A DNA stretch of 64,000 bases from MB-PLM-2 sp964385715 (GTDB lineage: Bacteria > Planctomycetota > Planctomycetia > Pirellulales > UBA7805): the NCBI GenBank assembly GCA_964385715.1, contig CAYLRE010000001.1:19266-83265 (forward strand), given 5' to 3'. Made by a program: the position numbers and the translations under genes. Positions 1 through 8,266 of the stretch are shown here, piece by piece (positions within the stretch are counted from its first letter, which is position 1; the number at the start of each line of letters is the position of its first letter). Under the pieces are notes generated by a model. The model was not told the origin of the DNA, did not search any database, and saw only the letters and a list, made by a program, of their open reading frames with translations.

Positions 1-578
1 TCTTCGCTGGCCATCGCCTTAACGTCTAGATGCAGCCGGCAATAGGGCGAACCGACTTTCTCGATCAGGGCCGCTCCTTCGGCCGCCGTGGTCAAGAAGT
101 CTCCTTCCGCCGGTCCCAAGGGCTCAATGGCCAGCGTCACTTCATTCTCCTCCAAGACCGGCATCGCGTCTTGCAGAACATCGACGGCATACTTGGTCGC
201 TTCCTCGTGACTCACCCCTGGCAGCAGATTCCGCTGCTGCGGAGAACCGAACACCATCACCGAACCACCCAATTGCCGGCAGAGCCTGGCCAGCGTCTTC
301 ACGTAGTCGGCCGTCGCCTGGCGAACTTCGGCATCGGCGGTGGTCAGATAGAAGCCCTCGGTCTTGGCCAGCAACCAGTGCAGTCCAATCACGTCGAGGC
401 CATTCTCTTCAGCACAGGCTCGCATCGCCGTCACTTGGGCGCCGGTAATATTGCGGGCGTCGGTGTCAATCGTGAAGGGAGCGATCTCCACCCCCGTGTA
501 TCCACATTCGCTGGCAAAGGCGAACGCCCGCTCCATCGGCCAGTCGCCAAACATCTCGTTACAAATCGCGTATTTCAT
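1..578 (-). CDS. Sugar phosphate isomerase/epimerase (TIM barrel), 3' part beyond window
   Basis: Reading leftward from ATG at 578, the frame stays open to the window edge, giving at least 192 residues; the C-terminus is missing. The N-terminus MKYAICNEMF, the segment GYTGVEIAPFT, a GSP..RN loop, LAIEPLG (metal-ligand Glu) and LHLDVKAM (metal-ligand region) match the xylose-isomerase-like TIM barrel family. These proteins isomerise or epimerise sugars using a divalent metal; the substrate cannot be told from sequence. The start lies 10 bases after the stop of the upstream methyltransferase gene, so the two may be co-transcribed. Confidence 0.85.
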   Translation of the reverse strand, partial: MKYAICNEMFGDWPMERAFAFASECGYTGVEIAPFTIDTDARNITGAQVTAMRACAEENGLDVIGLHWLLAKTEGFYLTTADAEVRQATADYVKTLARLCRQLGGSVMVFGSPQQRNLLPGVSHEEATKYAVDVLQDAMPVLEENEVTLAIEPLGPAEGDFLTTAAEGAALIEKVGSPYCRLHLDVKAMASE

Positions 579-588
579 CGTCACTCTT

Positions 589-1530
589 TTAAAGCAGGTA
601 CGTTTCTGTTTCGTCCGCGGCCGGACCATTGGCGGTCACCGTCTCTCGCTCTTTGGTCTCGGCCTTATTGCTCGATTTCTTGGCGGCCTTGCCGTTCTTC
701 GCTTCTTTGTCGGCCAAGCGTTTTCCCTTCGCCGTGCTGGGGGCACTCACCGACGGCTCCGGTGCCCCATCCAGGGCGTCGCCGACGCGAACGGAAGCCA
801 GTCGCTTACGCGTGCTGTCCACGTAGTCTTCAGAGATCTCGTAGCCGACAAACTTGCGGCCCAACTTCTTGGCCACCGCGGCGGTCGTTCCGCTGCCCAC
901 GAACGGATCGACCACCAGGTCGCCTTCGTTGCTGGAGACGCGTAGGATCCGCCCCAACAATTGCTCCGGCATCTGGCAACCATGGAATCCGGCTCGCTCC
1001 TTGAAGGTGCCGGCCACGCGGGGGAAGTGCCAAACGTCTTCTTCCGACGAGAAACTCTCCGGGACATCCTGTGGTCGTAAGATCCAAGTATCGTCGGGCA
1101 GGCGGCCCTTCGAGTTGGCACGCTTGTCGGCATAGACCAACTGGCGAGCCGAAGGAACGCGGATCTCGTCGCTGTTAAAGACGAAGTCCTTCGGGTCCTT
1201 CACCATGTGGAACAGGTGGGTGTGCGAGCGACTGAACTTCGCTTTGCAGTTCACGCCGAACGTGTAGTACCAGATCACCCAACTGCGACAGGAAAGACCC
1301 AGCTCGCGTTGCATCAGCACCTTCAGTTCCGCGGCGTAGTCATCGCCAATCGCCAGCCAGAACGTACCGCTGGGCTTGAGAATCCGCGTCACCTCGGTGA
1401 TCCAATCCCGACTCCAATCGAGATACTGTTCGCAATCGAGCTTGTCTTCGTAGACGTCGTAGTCGTAGCCAATGTTGAAAGGAGGATCGGCAAAGACCAG
1501 GTCGACTTCTCCATCGCCCAGCTTCTTCAT
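589..1530 (-). CDS. DNA methyltransferase, beta class (N4-cytosine/N6-adenine), N-terminus probably frameshifted
   Basis: The protein has the catalytic motif DPPF (in VFADPPFNIGYDYD) near its N-terminus and the SAM-binding motif DPFVGSGTT near its C-terminus. This order, IV before I, defines beta-class amino-methyltransferases. Between them lie SRSHTHLFHMVKD and a QMPEQLLGRI segment typical of the family. The C-terminal ~60 residues are Lys/Ala-rich and probably disordered. The start given is the first in-frame ATG next to the core (1530), but it leaves almost no N-terminal strand. The expected start, MEPNVGKKLNLN at 1591, lies in another frame that stops at 1550 (see findings). No restriction endonuclease gene is nearby, so it is an orphan or regulatory-type methylase. 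Confidence 0.85.
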   Translation of the reverse strand: MKKLGDGEVDLVFADPPFNIGYDYDVYEDKLDCEQYLDWSRDWITEVTRILKPSGTFWLAIGDDYAAELKVLMQRELGLSCRSWVIWYYTFGVNCKAKFSRSHTHLFHMVKDPKDFVFNSDEIRVPSARQLVYADKRANSKGRLPDDTWILRPQDVPESFSSEEDVWHFPRVAGTFKERAGFHGCQMPEQLLGRILRVSSNEGDLVVDPFVGSGTTAAVAKKLGRKFVGYEISEDYVDSTRKRLASVRVGDALDGAPEPSVSAPSTAKGKRLADKEAKNGKAAKKSSNKAETKERETVTANGPAADETETYLL

Positions 1531-1814
1531 GCCGGCGATGCATTCCTGTTTACGAATTGAGATTGAGCTTCTTGCCAACGTTCGGCTCCATGCTGAATTT
1601 TTTGATTTCCGACGGGCCAAGGCGAGCGGTGTTAGCGGCCCAACATTGTGGACCCACATGGTACCAGCTAGCGCGCCAGAGCGCAAGAATGTGCTCCCCT
1701 CTCCGCTCAAAGATAACTCCCCCCACTGGAATGGCCGCGTGCGCAAAAAGCGTACCAAAGTGGCCGCGGCCGCAGAAATCGCCCCCACCGAAAAAAACCG
1801 GCCCAAAAAAGACC

Positions 1815-2636
1815 CTAGAATTCGAACACTTTTTCCACGGCAGGAGCACGATATTCGGCCGCCCCGGTGAGGATCTCGAGATTCTCCAGCGGCCGGACCT
1901 CCCCGCGTCCGTGGGTATGCCCACACAAAACGGTGAGCTGCCGGTCGGGGAACTGCGGCATGATTTCCAAGAGTGCCTGACCAACTGCATGACAAGCGAA
2001 GTGTGGCACCCACTCGTCGTTCGACGTGCGACCTTCATGCCAACAGGCCTCGCGCATCGGCGGCACATGCGTGAGCAGCAGCACGCGCCCGAACCGCTCA
2101 AACGCAATCGGCAACACGCGGCGAAAATGATCGGCCGCCTCATCACCGAGCTGATTCAAGAGCGGTAGCCGCCGCGCTTTGTCGACGCCTGCCAACTCCA
2201 TGATCAAGCGGTAGTCGTTGAGCATGACTTGGGATCCGGCGTAGTCTCCCAATCGGCCATCGGCCCAACCGTCGTGGCCGACCAGTCCGACTCCTTCCGC
2301 CAATTCGGCCACACCGTCATCACCAAGCGACGCTCCGGCACCGGTCGTTAGATAGTTGAGCGAGTTTGAGGCGGCCGCCTGCTTGCCGACCGCCTTGCGA
2401 ACGCGCTCGATCGATCCGCCGTAGAAATCATGATTGCCCAGTACGAAGTAGGTCGGGCATTCGGTCGCCTCGATCGCCCGCAAGTATTTCTCGACCGTCG
2501 GGGCTTCGGCGATGTCTCCACCGATCAACACGACGTCCGGCGACTGTTCGGCCACTCCAGCGAGAAACTCTCCGACCCCTTCCGGTTTGAGAAAATTCAG
2601 ATGGATGTCGGTCATCCAGAAAATGCGCTTGGTCAT
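1815..2636 (-). CDS. Metallophosphoesterase (calcineurin-like)
   Basis: This 273-residue cytosolic protein has the binuclear-metal motifs of calcineurin-like phosphoesterases in order: TDIHLN (a D-x-H variant), GGDIAE, GNHDFYGG, LLTHVPP and CGHTHGRG. The motif GNHD and the final GHTH are fully conserved. No signal peptide is seen. ATG at 2636 is chosen because MTKRIFWMTDIH puts the first metal motif at the usual distance from the N-terminus; the longer open frame upstream runs into the neighbouring transporter gene. It lies 8 bases after the stop of the VIT1-like gene, so the two are likely one operon. The substrate is unknown. Confidence 0.9.
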   Translation of the reverse strand: MTKRIFWMTDIHLNFLKPEGVGEFLAGVAEQSPDVVLIGGDIAEAPTVEKYLRAIEATECPTYFVLGNHDFYGGSIERVRKAVGKQAAASNSLNYLTTGAGASLGDDGVAELAEGVGLVGHDGWADGRLGDYAGSQVMLNDYRLIMELAGVDKARRLPLLNQLGDEAADHFRRVLPIAFERFGRVLLLTHVPPMREACWHEGRTSNDEWVPHFACHAVGQALLEIMPQFPDRQLTVLCGHTHGRGEVRPLENLEILTGAAEYRAPAVEKVFEF

Positions 2637-2644
2637 GATGGCCG

Positions 2645-3418
2645 CTAGAACGCTCCACGGAACAAGGTGCCCACCACGTACGCCAACACGGCGGCCGATC
2701 CACCGATGAGTAGCGTCTCCAACCCAGCGAGCCAAGGCGACCGCCGCACAACGAATCCCTTGGCCACGCCGATCGCGAAGAAGGTCAACGCGGTGATCAC
2801 GGCACTGATCAGAAATCGGCTCTCGCCCAGCATCTCGGCCGGAAGACAGTACGGCACAAGTGGAATGAAACCGGCGACCACAAAGGCGACGAACGTCATC
2901 AGCCCTGCCTTCATCGGCGAAGGCGTCTCCAGCGGCTGCCCCCATTCTTCGGTGACCATGGTGTCGATCCAGCGTTTGTCGTCCTTGGTGATGACCTCGA
3001 CGATCTGACCGAGCAGCGGCTCCTCAAACCCCTTGGCGGCGAAGATCTGGCGAATCTCCTCCCGCTCACCTTCCGGTTCCACGTCGATGTGGTTCTGCTC
3101 AATCTGACGAATCCGCTCGATCACGTGGCGATCGGACTTCACGCTCAGGTAGTTGCCGACCGCCATACTGAAACCGTCAGCCGCCAGATTGGCGAGTCCC
3201 AACACGAGTGCCACCGGCCCAGTCATGGCCGCTCCCGCCACACCGGCGACGACCGCAAACGTGGTCACGGTGCCGTCGACCGCACCGAGAATAAAGTCGC
3301 CCAAGTAGCTATGCGACGTGGCCGCCTCGAGTCGGGCTTTTATCGCCGCGGGCGAGTGGTCGTGTTCGAGTTGTGGTTTCTTGTCGGACATGATTTGTGC
3401 GTGCTTCCACACGCTCAT
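2645..3418 (-). CDS. VIT1/CCC1 family iron/manganese transporter
   Basis: This 257-residue membrane protein matches the VIT1/CCC1 transporter family. After a cytosolic N-terminus comes TM1 with LGDFILGAVDGTVTTFAVV, then TM2 (GPVALVLGLANLAADGFSMAVGNYLS) containing the family's membrane-embedded Asp and Met. An acidic cytosolic segment (EPEGEREEIRQIF) corresponds to the metal-binding region of plant VIT1, and three more helices follow from ~175. The family exports or sequesters Fe2+ or Mn2+. ATG at 3391 (MSDKKPQLEHDH) is an equally likely start. It probably drives transcription into the metallophosphoesterase downstream. Confidence 0.9.
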   Translation of the reverse strand: MSVWKHAQIMSDKKPQLEHDHSPAAIKARLEAATSHSYLGDFILGAVDGTVTTFAVVAGVAGAAMTGPVALVLGLANLAADGFSMAVGNYLSVKSDRHVIERIRQIEQNHIDVEPEGEREEIRQIFAAKGFEEPLLGQIVEVITKDDKRWIDTMVTEEWGQPLETPSPMKAGLMTFVAFVVAGFIPLVPYCLPAEMLGESRFLISAVITALTFFAIGVAKGFVVRRSPWLAGLETLLIGGSAAVLAYVVGTLFRGAF

Positions 3419-3595
3419 AGTCGTGCGGCATGTGCGTGACGCAAACGTGAAGTGCCGATTGATTGTAGTACCTATATTGGTCGTGTCCCTCGCTGACGCT
3501 TCGGGTTACGATTGTTGTCCACCCGTAAAGTCTTACGTCGTCTGATGCAAAAAGCTGTCACGCTTCGGGTTAACGTGCTGAATTCACATACGAAC
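3419..3595. repeat. Cluster of dispersed intergenic repeats
   Basis: The gap between the transporter start and the end of epmB holds one copy, in reverse orientation, of an about 48-bp repeat (3419-3468) that recurs at 7221-7268 and partly at 46093-46121. Two copies of a TCGCTGACGCTTCGGGTT-type repeat follow at 3483-3510 and, imperfect, at 3554-3576. No gene is seen here. Confidence 0.7.
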
Positions 3596-4627
3596 TTACG
3601 CCAACACCGTCTTGTTCAGTTCGCCTGGAATCTCGGCAACATAACGCGGCACCGCATAACCAGGCAGGCGGGCACGCAGCTGTTCGATCAGTTCTCGTCC
3701 CCGCTCCAACGGCACTTCAAAGTGAGCCGCTCCGGTCACCCGGTCGAGTTGATGCAGGTAGTACGGCATCACCCGGCAGGCGAGCAGCCGCTCCGACAGT
3801 GCCTCGAGTGCGTCGACGTCGTCGTTTACGCCTCGCAGTAGTACCGCCTGATTCAGAACCGGAATACCGGCCTCGACCAGTCGCGCGAGCGCCAATTCCA
3901 CGTCGTCATCAATCTCGGCGGCGTGGTTCACGTGGACCACCATCAGTGGCGTCAGCCGCGAGGATCGCAGCATGGCAACGAACTCGTCCGTCACTCGGCT
4001 GGGAATCATGATTGGCAGCCGGGTGTGAATCCGCAGTCGTCGCAGGTGTTCGATCGTTTCGAGCCGCTCAACAAGTTCGCTCAGTCGTTCGTCGCGGAGC
4101 ATCATCGGATCGCCGCCAGAGAGAATCACCTCGCGAATTGATTCGTCGCCGGCGATTTGCTCGAGTGCTTCGGCCCAATGAGAAATGGCCCCCGGCACAT
4201 CTTCATAGGGAAAGTGCCGCCGGAAGCAGTATCGGCAATGAACAGCACAGGCCCCCGTGGTGACCAGGAGCACGCGGTGTGCGTATTTCTGCAGCATCCC
4301 ACCGGTCACGGCCGCATCGGATTCGGCCAGCGGATCATCGCTGAAACCGGCCGGCGCGGCGAGTTCCTCAGAAACAGGCAACACCTGCCGCAGAAGCGGA
4401 TCGTCCAGATTTCCAGGCTCGATACGGGCCAGGTATTCCAGCGGCACAAAGGTGGGAAAATCTCGCGAAGCCTCGGCGGCAGCCGGAGAGAGGGAATTGG
4501 CCAGAGAGAGCCGGCGAATTAGCTCCGCCGGGTGGCGAATTGCCGCCCGCAGGGAGGCCTGCCAGGGCGTATTTCCGCCCACCTGACCGGCGCCGACAGA
4601 TTCGCTCGTTGCGGTTACAATATTCAC
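3596..4627 (-). CDS. epmB: EF-P beta-lysylation protein EpmB (lysine 2,3-aminomutase-like radical SAM enzyme)
   Basis: EpmB converts (S)-alpha-lysine to (R)-beta-lysine for attachment to elongation factor P. The 343-residue protein has the radical-SAM cluster motif CAVHCRYCFRR (Cys 127, 131, 134), an SGGDP motif that helps bind SAM, and a PYYLHQLDRV segment typical of the KamA/EpmB family. It is short like EpmB and lacks the C-terminal extension of catabolic lysine aminomutases. GTG at 4627 is preferred because GGAG lies 7 bases upstream; an upstream ATG at 4666 is possible. It diverges from efp, and epmA follows efp, which makes the assignment firm. Confidence 0.95.
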   Translation of the reverse strand: MNIVTATSESVGAGQVGGNTPWQASLRAAIRHPAELIRRLSLANSLSPAAAEASRDFPTFVPLEYLARIEPGNLDDPLLRQVLPVSEELAAPAGFSDDPLAESDAAVTGGMLQKYAHRVLLVTTGACAVHCRYCFRRHFPYEDVPGAISHWAEALEQIAGDESIREVILSGGDPMMLRDERLSELVERLETIEHLRRLRIHTRLPIMIPSRVTDEFVAMLRSSRLTPLMVVHVNHAAEIDDDVELALARLVEAGIPVLNQAVLLRGVNDDVDALEALSERLLACRVMPYYLHQLDRVTGAAHFEVPLERGRELIEQLRARLPGYAVPRYVAEIPGELNKTVLA

Positions 4628-4677
4628 CTTCGTTCTCCGCTGCGAACGCCCCGGGAAAATTGCCATTTTTGGGACCC

Positions 4678-4702
4678 TAGCCCGAAGCGTGAGCGAGGGA
4701 AC
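4678..4702. repeat. CCCGAAGCGT-GAGCGAGGGA intergenic repeat in the epmB-efp divergent region
   Basis: This is a copy of the dispersed element also seen near 3483, 7131, 46032 and 57027. It sits in the ~240-bp divergent region between epmB and efp, which must also hold both promoters. No promoter could be assigned with confidence. Confidence 0.65.
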
Positions 4703-4868
4703 CGAATAACACTCCGCGTCGCGTCAGCGACGCTCCGCATTATCGACCTCGCCAGTAGGCCATCCCCTGGCCGCTAATGAACCAGACGTTCTTCCGCGCC
4801 GTACATTCGGCGCGCGATTCAGCATAACCCGATACGTATCCAAGTAAAAGCGAAGCAGGAACTCTCAA

Positions 4869-5438
4869 GTGGCCACTTACAACACCAGCGACTTCAAAAA
4901 AGGCATCAAGGTTCAACTCGACGGCGACCCCTATCTGATGATCGAGTGCAACTTCGTCAAACCCGGTAAGGGCCAGGCGATGTACAAGTGCAAGTTGCGA
5001 AACCTGATCCGCCAGACGGTCATCGATCGCACGTACAAGAGTGGCGACTCGGTCGAAGCGGCCGACGTCAGCGAAATTTCCGCTCAGTACCTCTATCAGC
5101 AGGGCGACAAGTACGTCTTCATGGACGGCGAGAGCTACGAGCAGTACGAGCTCACCAAGGAACAAGTGGCCGACGATTGGCGGTGGCTCAAAGACGGCGT
5201 GAACTGCCAAATGATTCTCTACAACGACAACCCGATCAGCGTCGCGCCGCCGAACCACATGGTGTTCAAGGTCGAATATTGCGAGCCGGGCGCCAAAGGC
5301 AACACGGCCACCAACGTCACCAAGCCGGTCAAGCTGGAAACAGGCGCCGAGGTCAACTGCCCCGCGTTCATCAACATGGGCGACCTGGTCAAAGTCGACA
5401 CGCGCACGGCCGAGTACATCGAGCGAGTCAAAGAGTAA
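4869..5438 (+). CDS. efp: Translation elongation factor P
   Basis: EF-P binds stalled ribosomes between the P and E sites and relieves arrest at polyproline stretches. The 189-residue product is family length and has three OB-like domains. The domain I loop reads VKPGKGQAMYK, with Lys34 at the site beta-lysylated in E. coli. The ending GDLVKVDTRTAEYIERVKE is the classic EF-P signature. It starts with GTG at 4869, with AGGA 8 bases upstream. Its neighbours epmB (divergent) and epmA (81 bases downstream) supply the beta-lysine modification, so this EF-P is very probably modified on Lys34. Confidence 0.98.
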   Translation: MATYNTSDFKKGIKVQLDGDPYLMIECNFVKPGKGQAMYKCKLRNLIRQTVIDRTYKSGDSVEAADVSEISAQYLYQQGDKYVFMDGESYEQYELTKEQVADDWRWLKDGVNCQMILYNDNPISVAPPNHMVFKVEYCEPGAKGNTATNVTKPVKLETGAEVNCPAFINMGDLVKVDTRTAEYIERVKE

Positions 5439-5521
5439 GTCGGCGAGTAAATCGGCGGTGGCGATGGAGTGCCGCTCAAGAAGGGATCGGCACTCTGCGT
5501 TCATAGAAGGCAAGCCACGTG

Positions 5522-6574
5522 ATGTCGCAATCTCCGCTCACGTCGCTCTGGAAATCGTCCGCCCCGTGGAGCAACCTGCGCGTGCGTGCAGAGATTCTGC
5601 GGCGCACGCGGTCGTTCTTTGAAACGCGCGATTTTCTGGAAGTCGAAACGCCGCTGCTCTCAAGCGAAGTCGTCGTCGAAGCACATATCGATCCGGTAGC
5701 GGTCGATTTGCGCGACGATTCCCGTCGGGTCGACTCCACTCGAGAGATGTGGCTTCAGGCCTCGCCCGAGGCCGGCATGAAGCGACTCCTGGCCTCGGCG
5801 GCCGCTGACGATACATCGCATGAAGCGTCCGATGCCCCGCGCGCCATCTACCAGATCGCCCGCGCTTTTCGTGGCGGCGAGTGTGGGCAGCAACACAACA
5901 CCGAGTTCACGCTTGCGGAGTGGTACTGTCTGGATCAGGACATGCCGGCCGCGATGGACCTGCTGGATGCACTGTGCACGGAGCTACTCGGGACGCCGGC
6001 GGCCGAGCGAATCAGCTACCGCGCGGCATTCCTTAAGCACGCCGAGATCGACCCGCTAACCTGCGAAACGCAGGAGCTGATCAACCTGGCCACTGCCAGT
6101 GGAGTGGCGGCACCGGCGGAGATAGGCGACGATCGCGACGCCTGGCTCGATCTTCTGCTAACCGATCTGGTTGTGCCCCGGTTCTCCTCCGAGCGGCCGA
6201 CCATTCTCTACGATTACCCTGCTTCTCAGGCGGCTCTCTCTCGCGTTGCGGCAGCAGAAGATGCCTCGGACGCAGGTGACGACACACCGGTCGCCAAGCG
6301 ATTCGAACTCTTCGCTCACGGTATGGAACTGGCCAACGGGTATTGGGAATTGCTCGATGCGAATGAACTTCGCAAGCGAACCGACGCCGCCAATGCCACA
6401 CGCAAAGCCGACGGCCGCGACGAATTGCCCGCCCCAGAGAAGCTACTCGCGGCCATGGATCATGGTCTGCCTGAGTGCAGCGGCTGCGCACTGGGGCTCG
6501 ACCGGGTCGTCATGCTCGCCGCGGGGGCCAAGAGCATCGAAAAAGCCATCGCGCTGCCGAACCAGCGGGCATAG
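5522..6574 (+). CDS. epmA: EF-P lysine ligase EpmA (PoxA/GenX, class II lysyl-tRNA synthetase-like)
   Basis: EpmA activates (R)-beta-lysine with ATP and transfers it to Lys34 of EF-P. The 350-residue product is a class II aminoacyl-tRNA synthetase catalytic core without an anticodon-binding domain, as expected for EpmA. Motif 1 is in RSFFETRDFLEVETPLL, motif 2 in RAFRGGECGQQHNTEFTLAEWY, and motif 3 in PECSGCALGLDRVVML. FAHGMELANGYWELLD is a substrate-pocket segment. A GTG immediately before the ATG (5519) could also serve as start; GAAGG lies 11-15 bases upstream. It follows efp in the same direction. Confidence 0.95.
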   Translation: MSQSPLTSLWKSSAPWSNLRVRAEILRRTRSFFETRDFLEVETPLLSSEVVVEAHIDPVAVDLRDDSRRVDSTREMWLQASPEAGMKRLLASAAADDTSHEASDAPRAIYQIARAFRGGECGQQHNTEFTLAEWYCLDQDMPAAMDLLDALCTELLGTPAAERISYRAAFLKHAEIDPLTCETQELINLATASGVAAPAEIGDDRDAWLDLLLTDLVVPRFSSERPTILYDYPASQAALSRVAAAEDASDAGDDTPVAKRFELFAHGMELANGYWELLDANELRKRTDAANATRKADGRDELPAPEKLLAAMDHGLPECSGCALGLDRVVMLAAGAKSIEKAIALPNQRA

Positions 6575-6619
6575 AATTGTGATTTTGGGAGGGCGAGGTC
6601 GCGCGCGACGCGACACCCC

Positions 6620-7114
6620 CTATTCTTCCCGCGATCTCTTGAACTCGGCGAAGCTGTATTTCAGCCCGCTCTTCTCGTCGAGTTCTTCCGGAGTCTGCTC
6701 GACCAGCTGCCAGTTGCGCCAGTCGACCTCCGGAAAGCGAACGTCACCATCGACCTCGGCATGCACGCGAGTGATGTGGAGCGTGTCGGCCAAAGGGAGC
6801 GCCAATTCATAAATCGTCGCCCCGCCGATCACGAACGCCTGATCGTCGTCGGCCACTAGATCGAGAGCCGCCTCTAGATTCGCCACCACCTCAACGCCCT
6901 CGGGCGCGTATTCCGGATTGCGACTAATGGCGATCGAACGACGCTCCGGCAGCGGGCGGCCGATCGAGTCGTAGGTCTTGCGACCCATGATGATCGCATG
7001 CCCCGTGGTCAGGCGGCGAAAGCGTTTCAGGTCGGCCGAGATATGCCAAGGCAGATCGCCGTCGCGTCCAATCACGCGGTTCTCAGCCATGGCAACGATG
7101 AGAGATAGTGACAT
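6620..7114 (-). CDS. folA: Dihydrofolate reductase
   Basis: DHFR reduces dihydrofolate to tetrahydrofolate with NADPH and regenerates the folate oxidised by thymidylate synthase. The 164-residue product has the N-terminal signature SLIVAMAENRVIGRDGDLPWHISADLKRF, IMGRKTYDSIGRPLPERR (NADPH binding), and FVIGGATIYELALPLAD. ATG at 7114 (MSLSLIV) fits the family; an upstream ATG at 7132 would add six residues. thyA lies upstream on the same strand, but about 300 bases filled with repeats separate them, so a shared transcript is uncertain. Confidence 0.96.
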   Translation of the reverse strand: MSLSLIVAMAENRVIGRDGDLPWHISADLKRFRRLTTGHAIIMGRKTYDSIGRPLPERRSIAISRNPEYAPEGVEVVANLEAALDLVADDDQAFVIGGATIYELALPLADTLHITRVHAEVDGDVRFPEVDWRNWQLVEQTPEELDEKSGLKYSFAEFKRSREE

Positions 7115-7409
7115 GTGCAATATTCCAAGCAACCCGAAGCGTCAGCGAGAGCAACTGAGCACGTTTGCCCGTTAGGCAAACGAGCGCAAGGCGGTAGTTT
7201 CATTACGACCAAACAGGTCTCACAATCAATCGGCACTCAACGTTTGCGTCACGGAGTGCCGCACGACTTTGATCCAACGCGCAGGAAACACGTATCGAAC
7301 CGAACCCGTCTGGCAGGCCCATCGGATGAACGAAATTCATCTCTCCAGTCGATCCTGTTCATCCTGTCCAAAATGAATCTTCGTCCCGGTCTGATGCGCG
7401 AGCATGCTC
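7115..7409. repeat. Repeat-filled intergenic region between thyA and folA
   Basis: This 295-bp gap holds three dispersed repeats: AACCCGAAGCGTCAGCGAGA (7131-7156), the ~48-bp element around ACGTTTGCGTCACGGAGTGC (7221-7268), and a GATCCTGTTCATCCTGTCC-type motif near 7345-7376 that I recall as common between genes in several phyla. No gene is seen. Confidence 0.65.
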
Positions 7410-8204
7410 TTACACCGAAACCGCCGCGGCGATGTGCGGGTGCGGATCGTAATCCTTAACTTCAAAATCCTCGAACTTGAAGTCGAAGATCGAGCTGACC
7501 TCGGGGTTGATCGCAACCGTCGGCAAGCTACGAGGCTCGCGGCTCAATTGTAGCCGGGCCTGCTCCAAATGATTCTTGTAAAGGTGGGCGTCACCAAAGG
7601 TGTGCACAAACTCGCCAGGCTCGTAGCCAGTCACCTGGGCCATCATCATCGTCAGTAGCGAGTACGAAGCGATGTTGAACGGCACGCCGAGAAAGACGTC
7701 GGCACTCCGCTGATACAACTGACACGACAGTTTGCCGTCGGCCACATAGAACTGGAACAAGCAGTGACAGGGGGCCAGGGCCATCTCCGGCAACTGCCCC
7801 ACGTTCCAGGCACAGACCATCAGCCGGCGCGAATCGGGATCGCGATGCACCAGGTCGACAATCTCCTGAATCTGATCGACATGCCCACCATCGGCCGTCG
7901 GCCAACTTCGCCACTGGTAACCATAGACCGGGCCAAGCTCGCCAGACTCGTCTGCCCACTCGTCCCAGATGCGGACCTTGTTCTCTTGCAGGTAGGCGAT
8001 GTTGGTCTCGCCTTTGAGAAACCACAGCAGTTCGTGAATGATCGAACGCAGGTGCAGCTTCTTGGTGGTCAACATCGGAAAGCCGGCTGAAAGATCGAAC
8101 CGCATCTGGTGCCCAAACACACTAAGCGTGCCGGTGCCGGTGCGGTCGTCTTTCTCGACGCCTTCGTCGAGCACCCGCTGCATCAAGTCGAGATACTGCT
8201 GCAT
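7410..8204 (-). CDS. thyA: Thymidylate synthase
   Basis: ThyA methylates dUMP to dTMP using methylene-tetrahydrofolate. The 264-residue protein is the same length as E. coli ThyA. It has TGTGTLSVFGHQMRFDL, the Arg-rich phosphate loop DPDSRRLMVCAWN, the active-site Cys in ALAPCHCLFQFYV, and FNIASYSLLTMMMAQVTGYEPGEFVHTFGDAHLY. ATG at 8204 (MQQYLDLMQRVL) matches the family N-terminus; the open frame continues upstream but is not conserved-looking. The upstream neighbour (8267-8530) is on the same strand 62 bases away, and folA lies downstream. Confidence 0.97.
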   Translation of the reverse strand: MQQYLDLMQRVLDEGVEKDDRTGTGTLSVFGHQMRFDLSAGFPMLTTKKLHLRSIIHELLWFLKGETNIAYLQENKVRIWDEWADESGELGPVYGYQWRSWPTADGGHVDQIQEIVDLVHRDPDSRRLMVCAWNVGQLPEMALAPCHCLFQFYVADGKLSCQLYQRSADVFLGVPFNIASYSLLTMMMAQVTGYEPGEFVHTFGDAHLYKNHLEQARLQLSREPRSLPTVAINPEVSSIFDFKFEDFEVKDYDPHPHIAAAVSV

Positions 8205-8266
8205 CTGGTTGTCTTTCCTAGCTGGGATCCATCTCCGGCAGACGCTTGTCACCGGCAAACACGAGA

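Noticed and set aside
30..1004. Long plus-strand open frames at the left edge
   Set aside because: Antisense shadows of the isomerase-like and methyltransferase genes, whose motifs are clear on the minus strand.
4740..5513. Long open frame antisense to efp
   Set aside because: Shadow of the EF-P gene; the Asp/Val/Leu-rich translation is the typical complement of a GC-rich gene.
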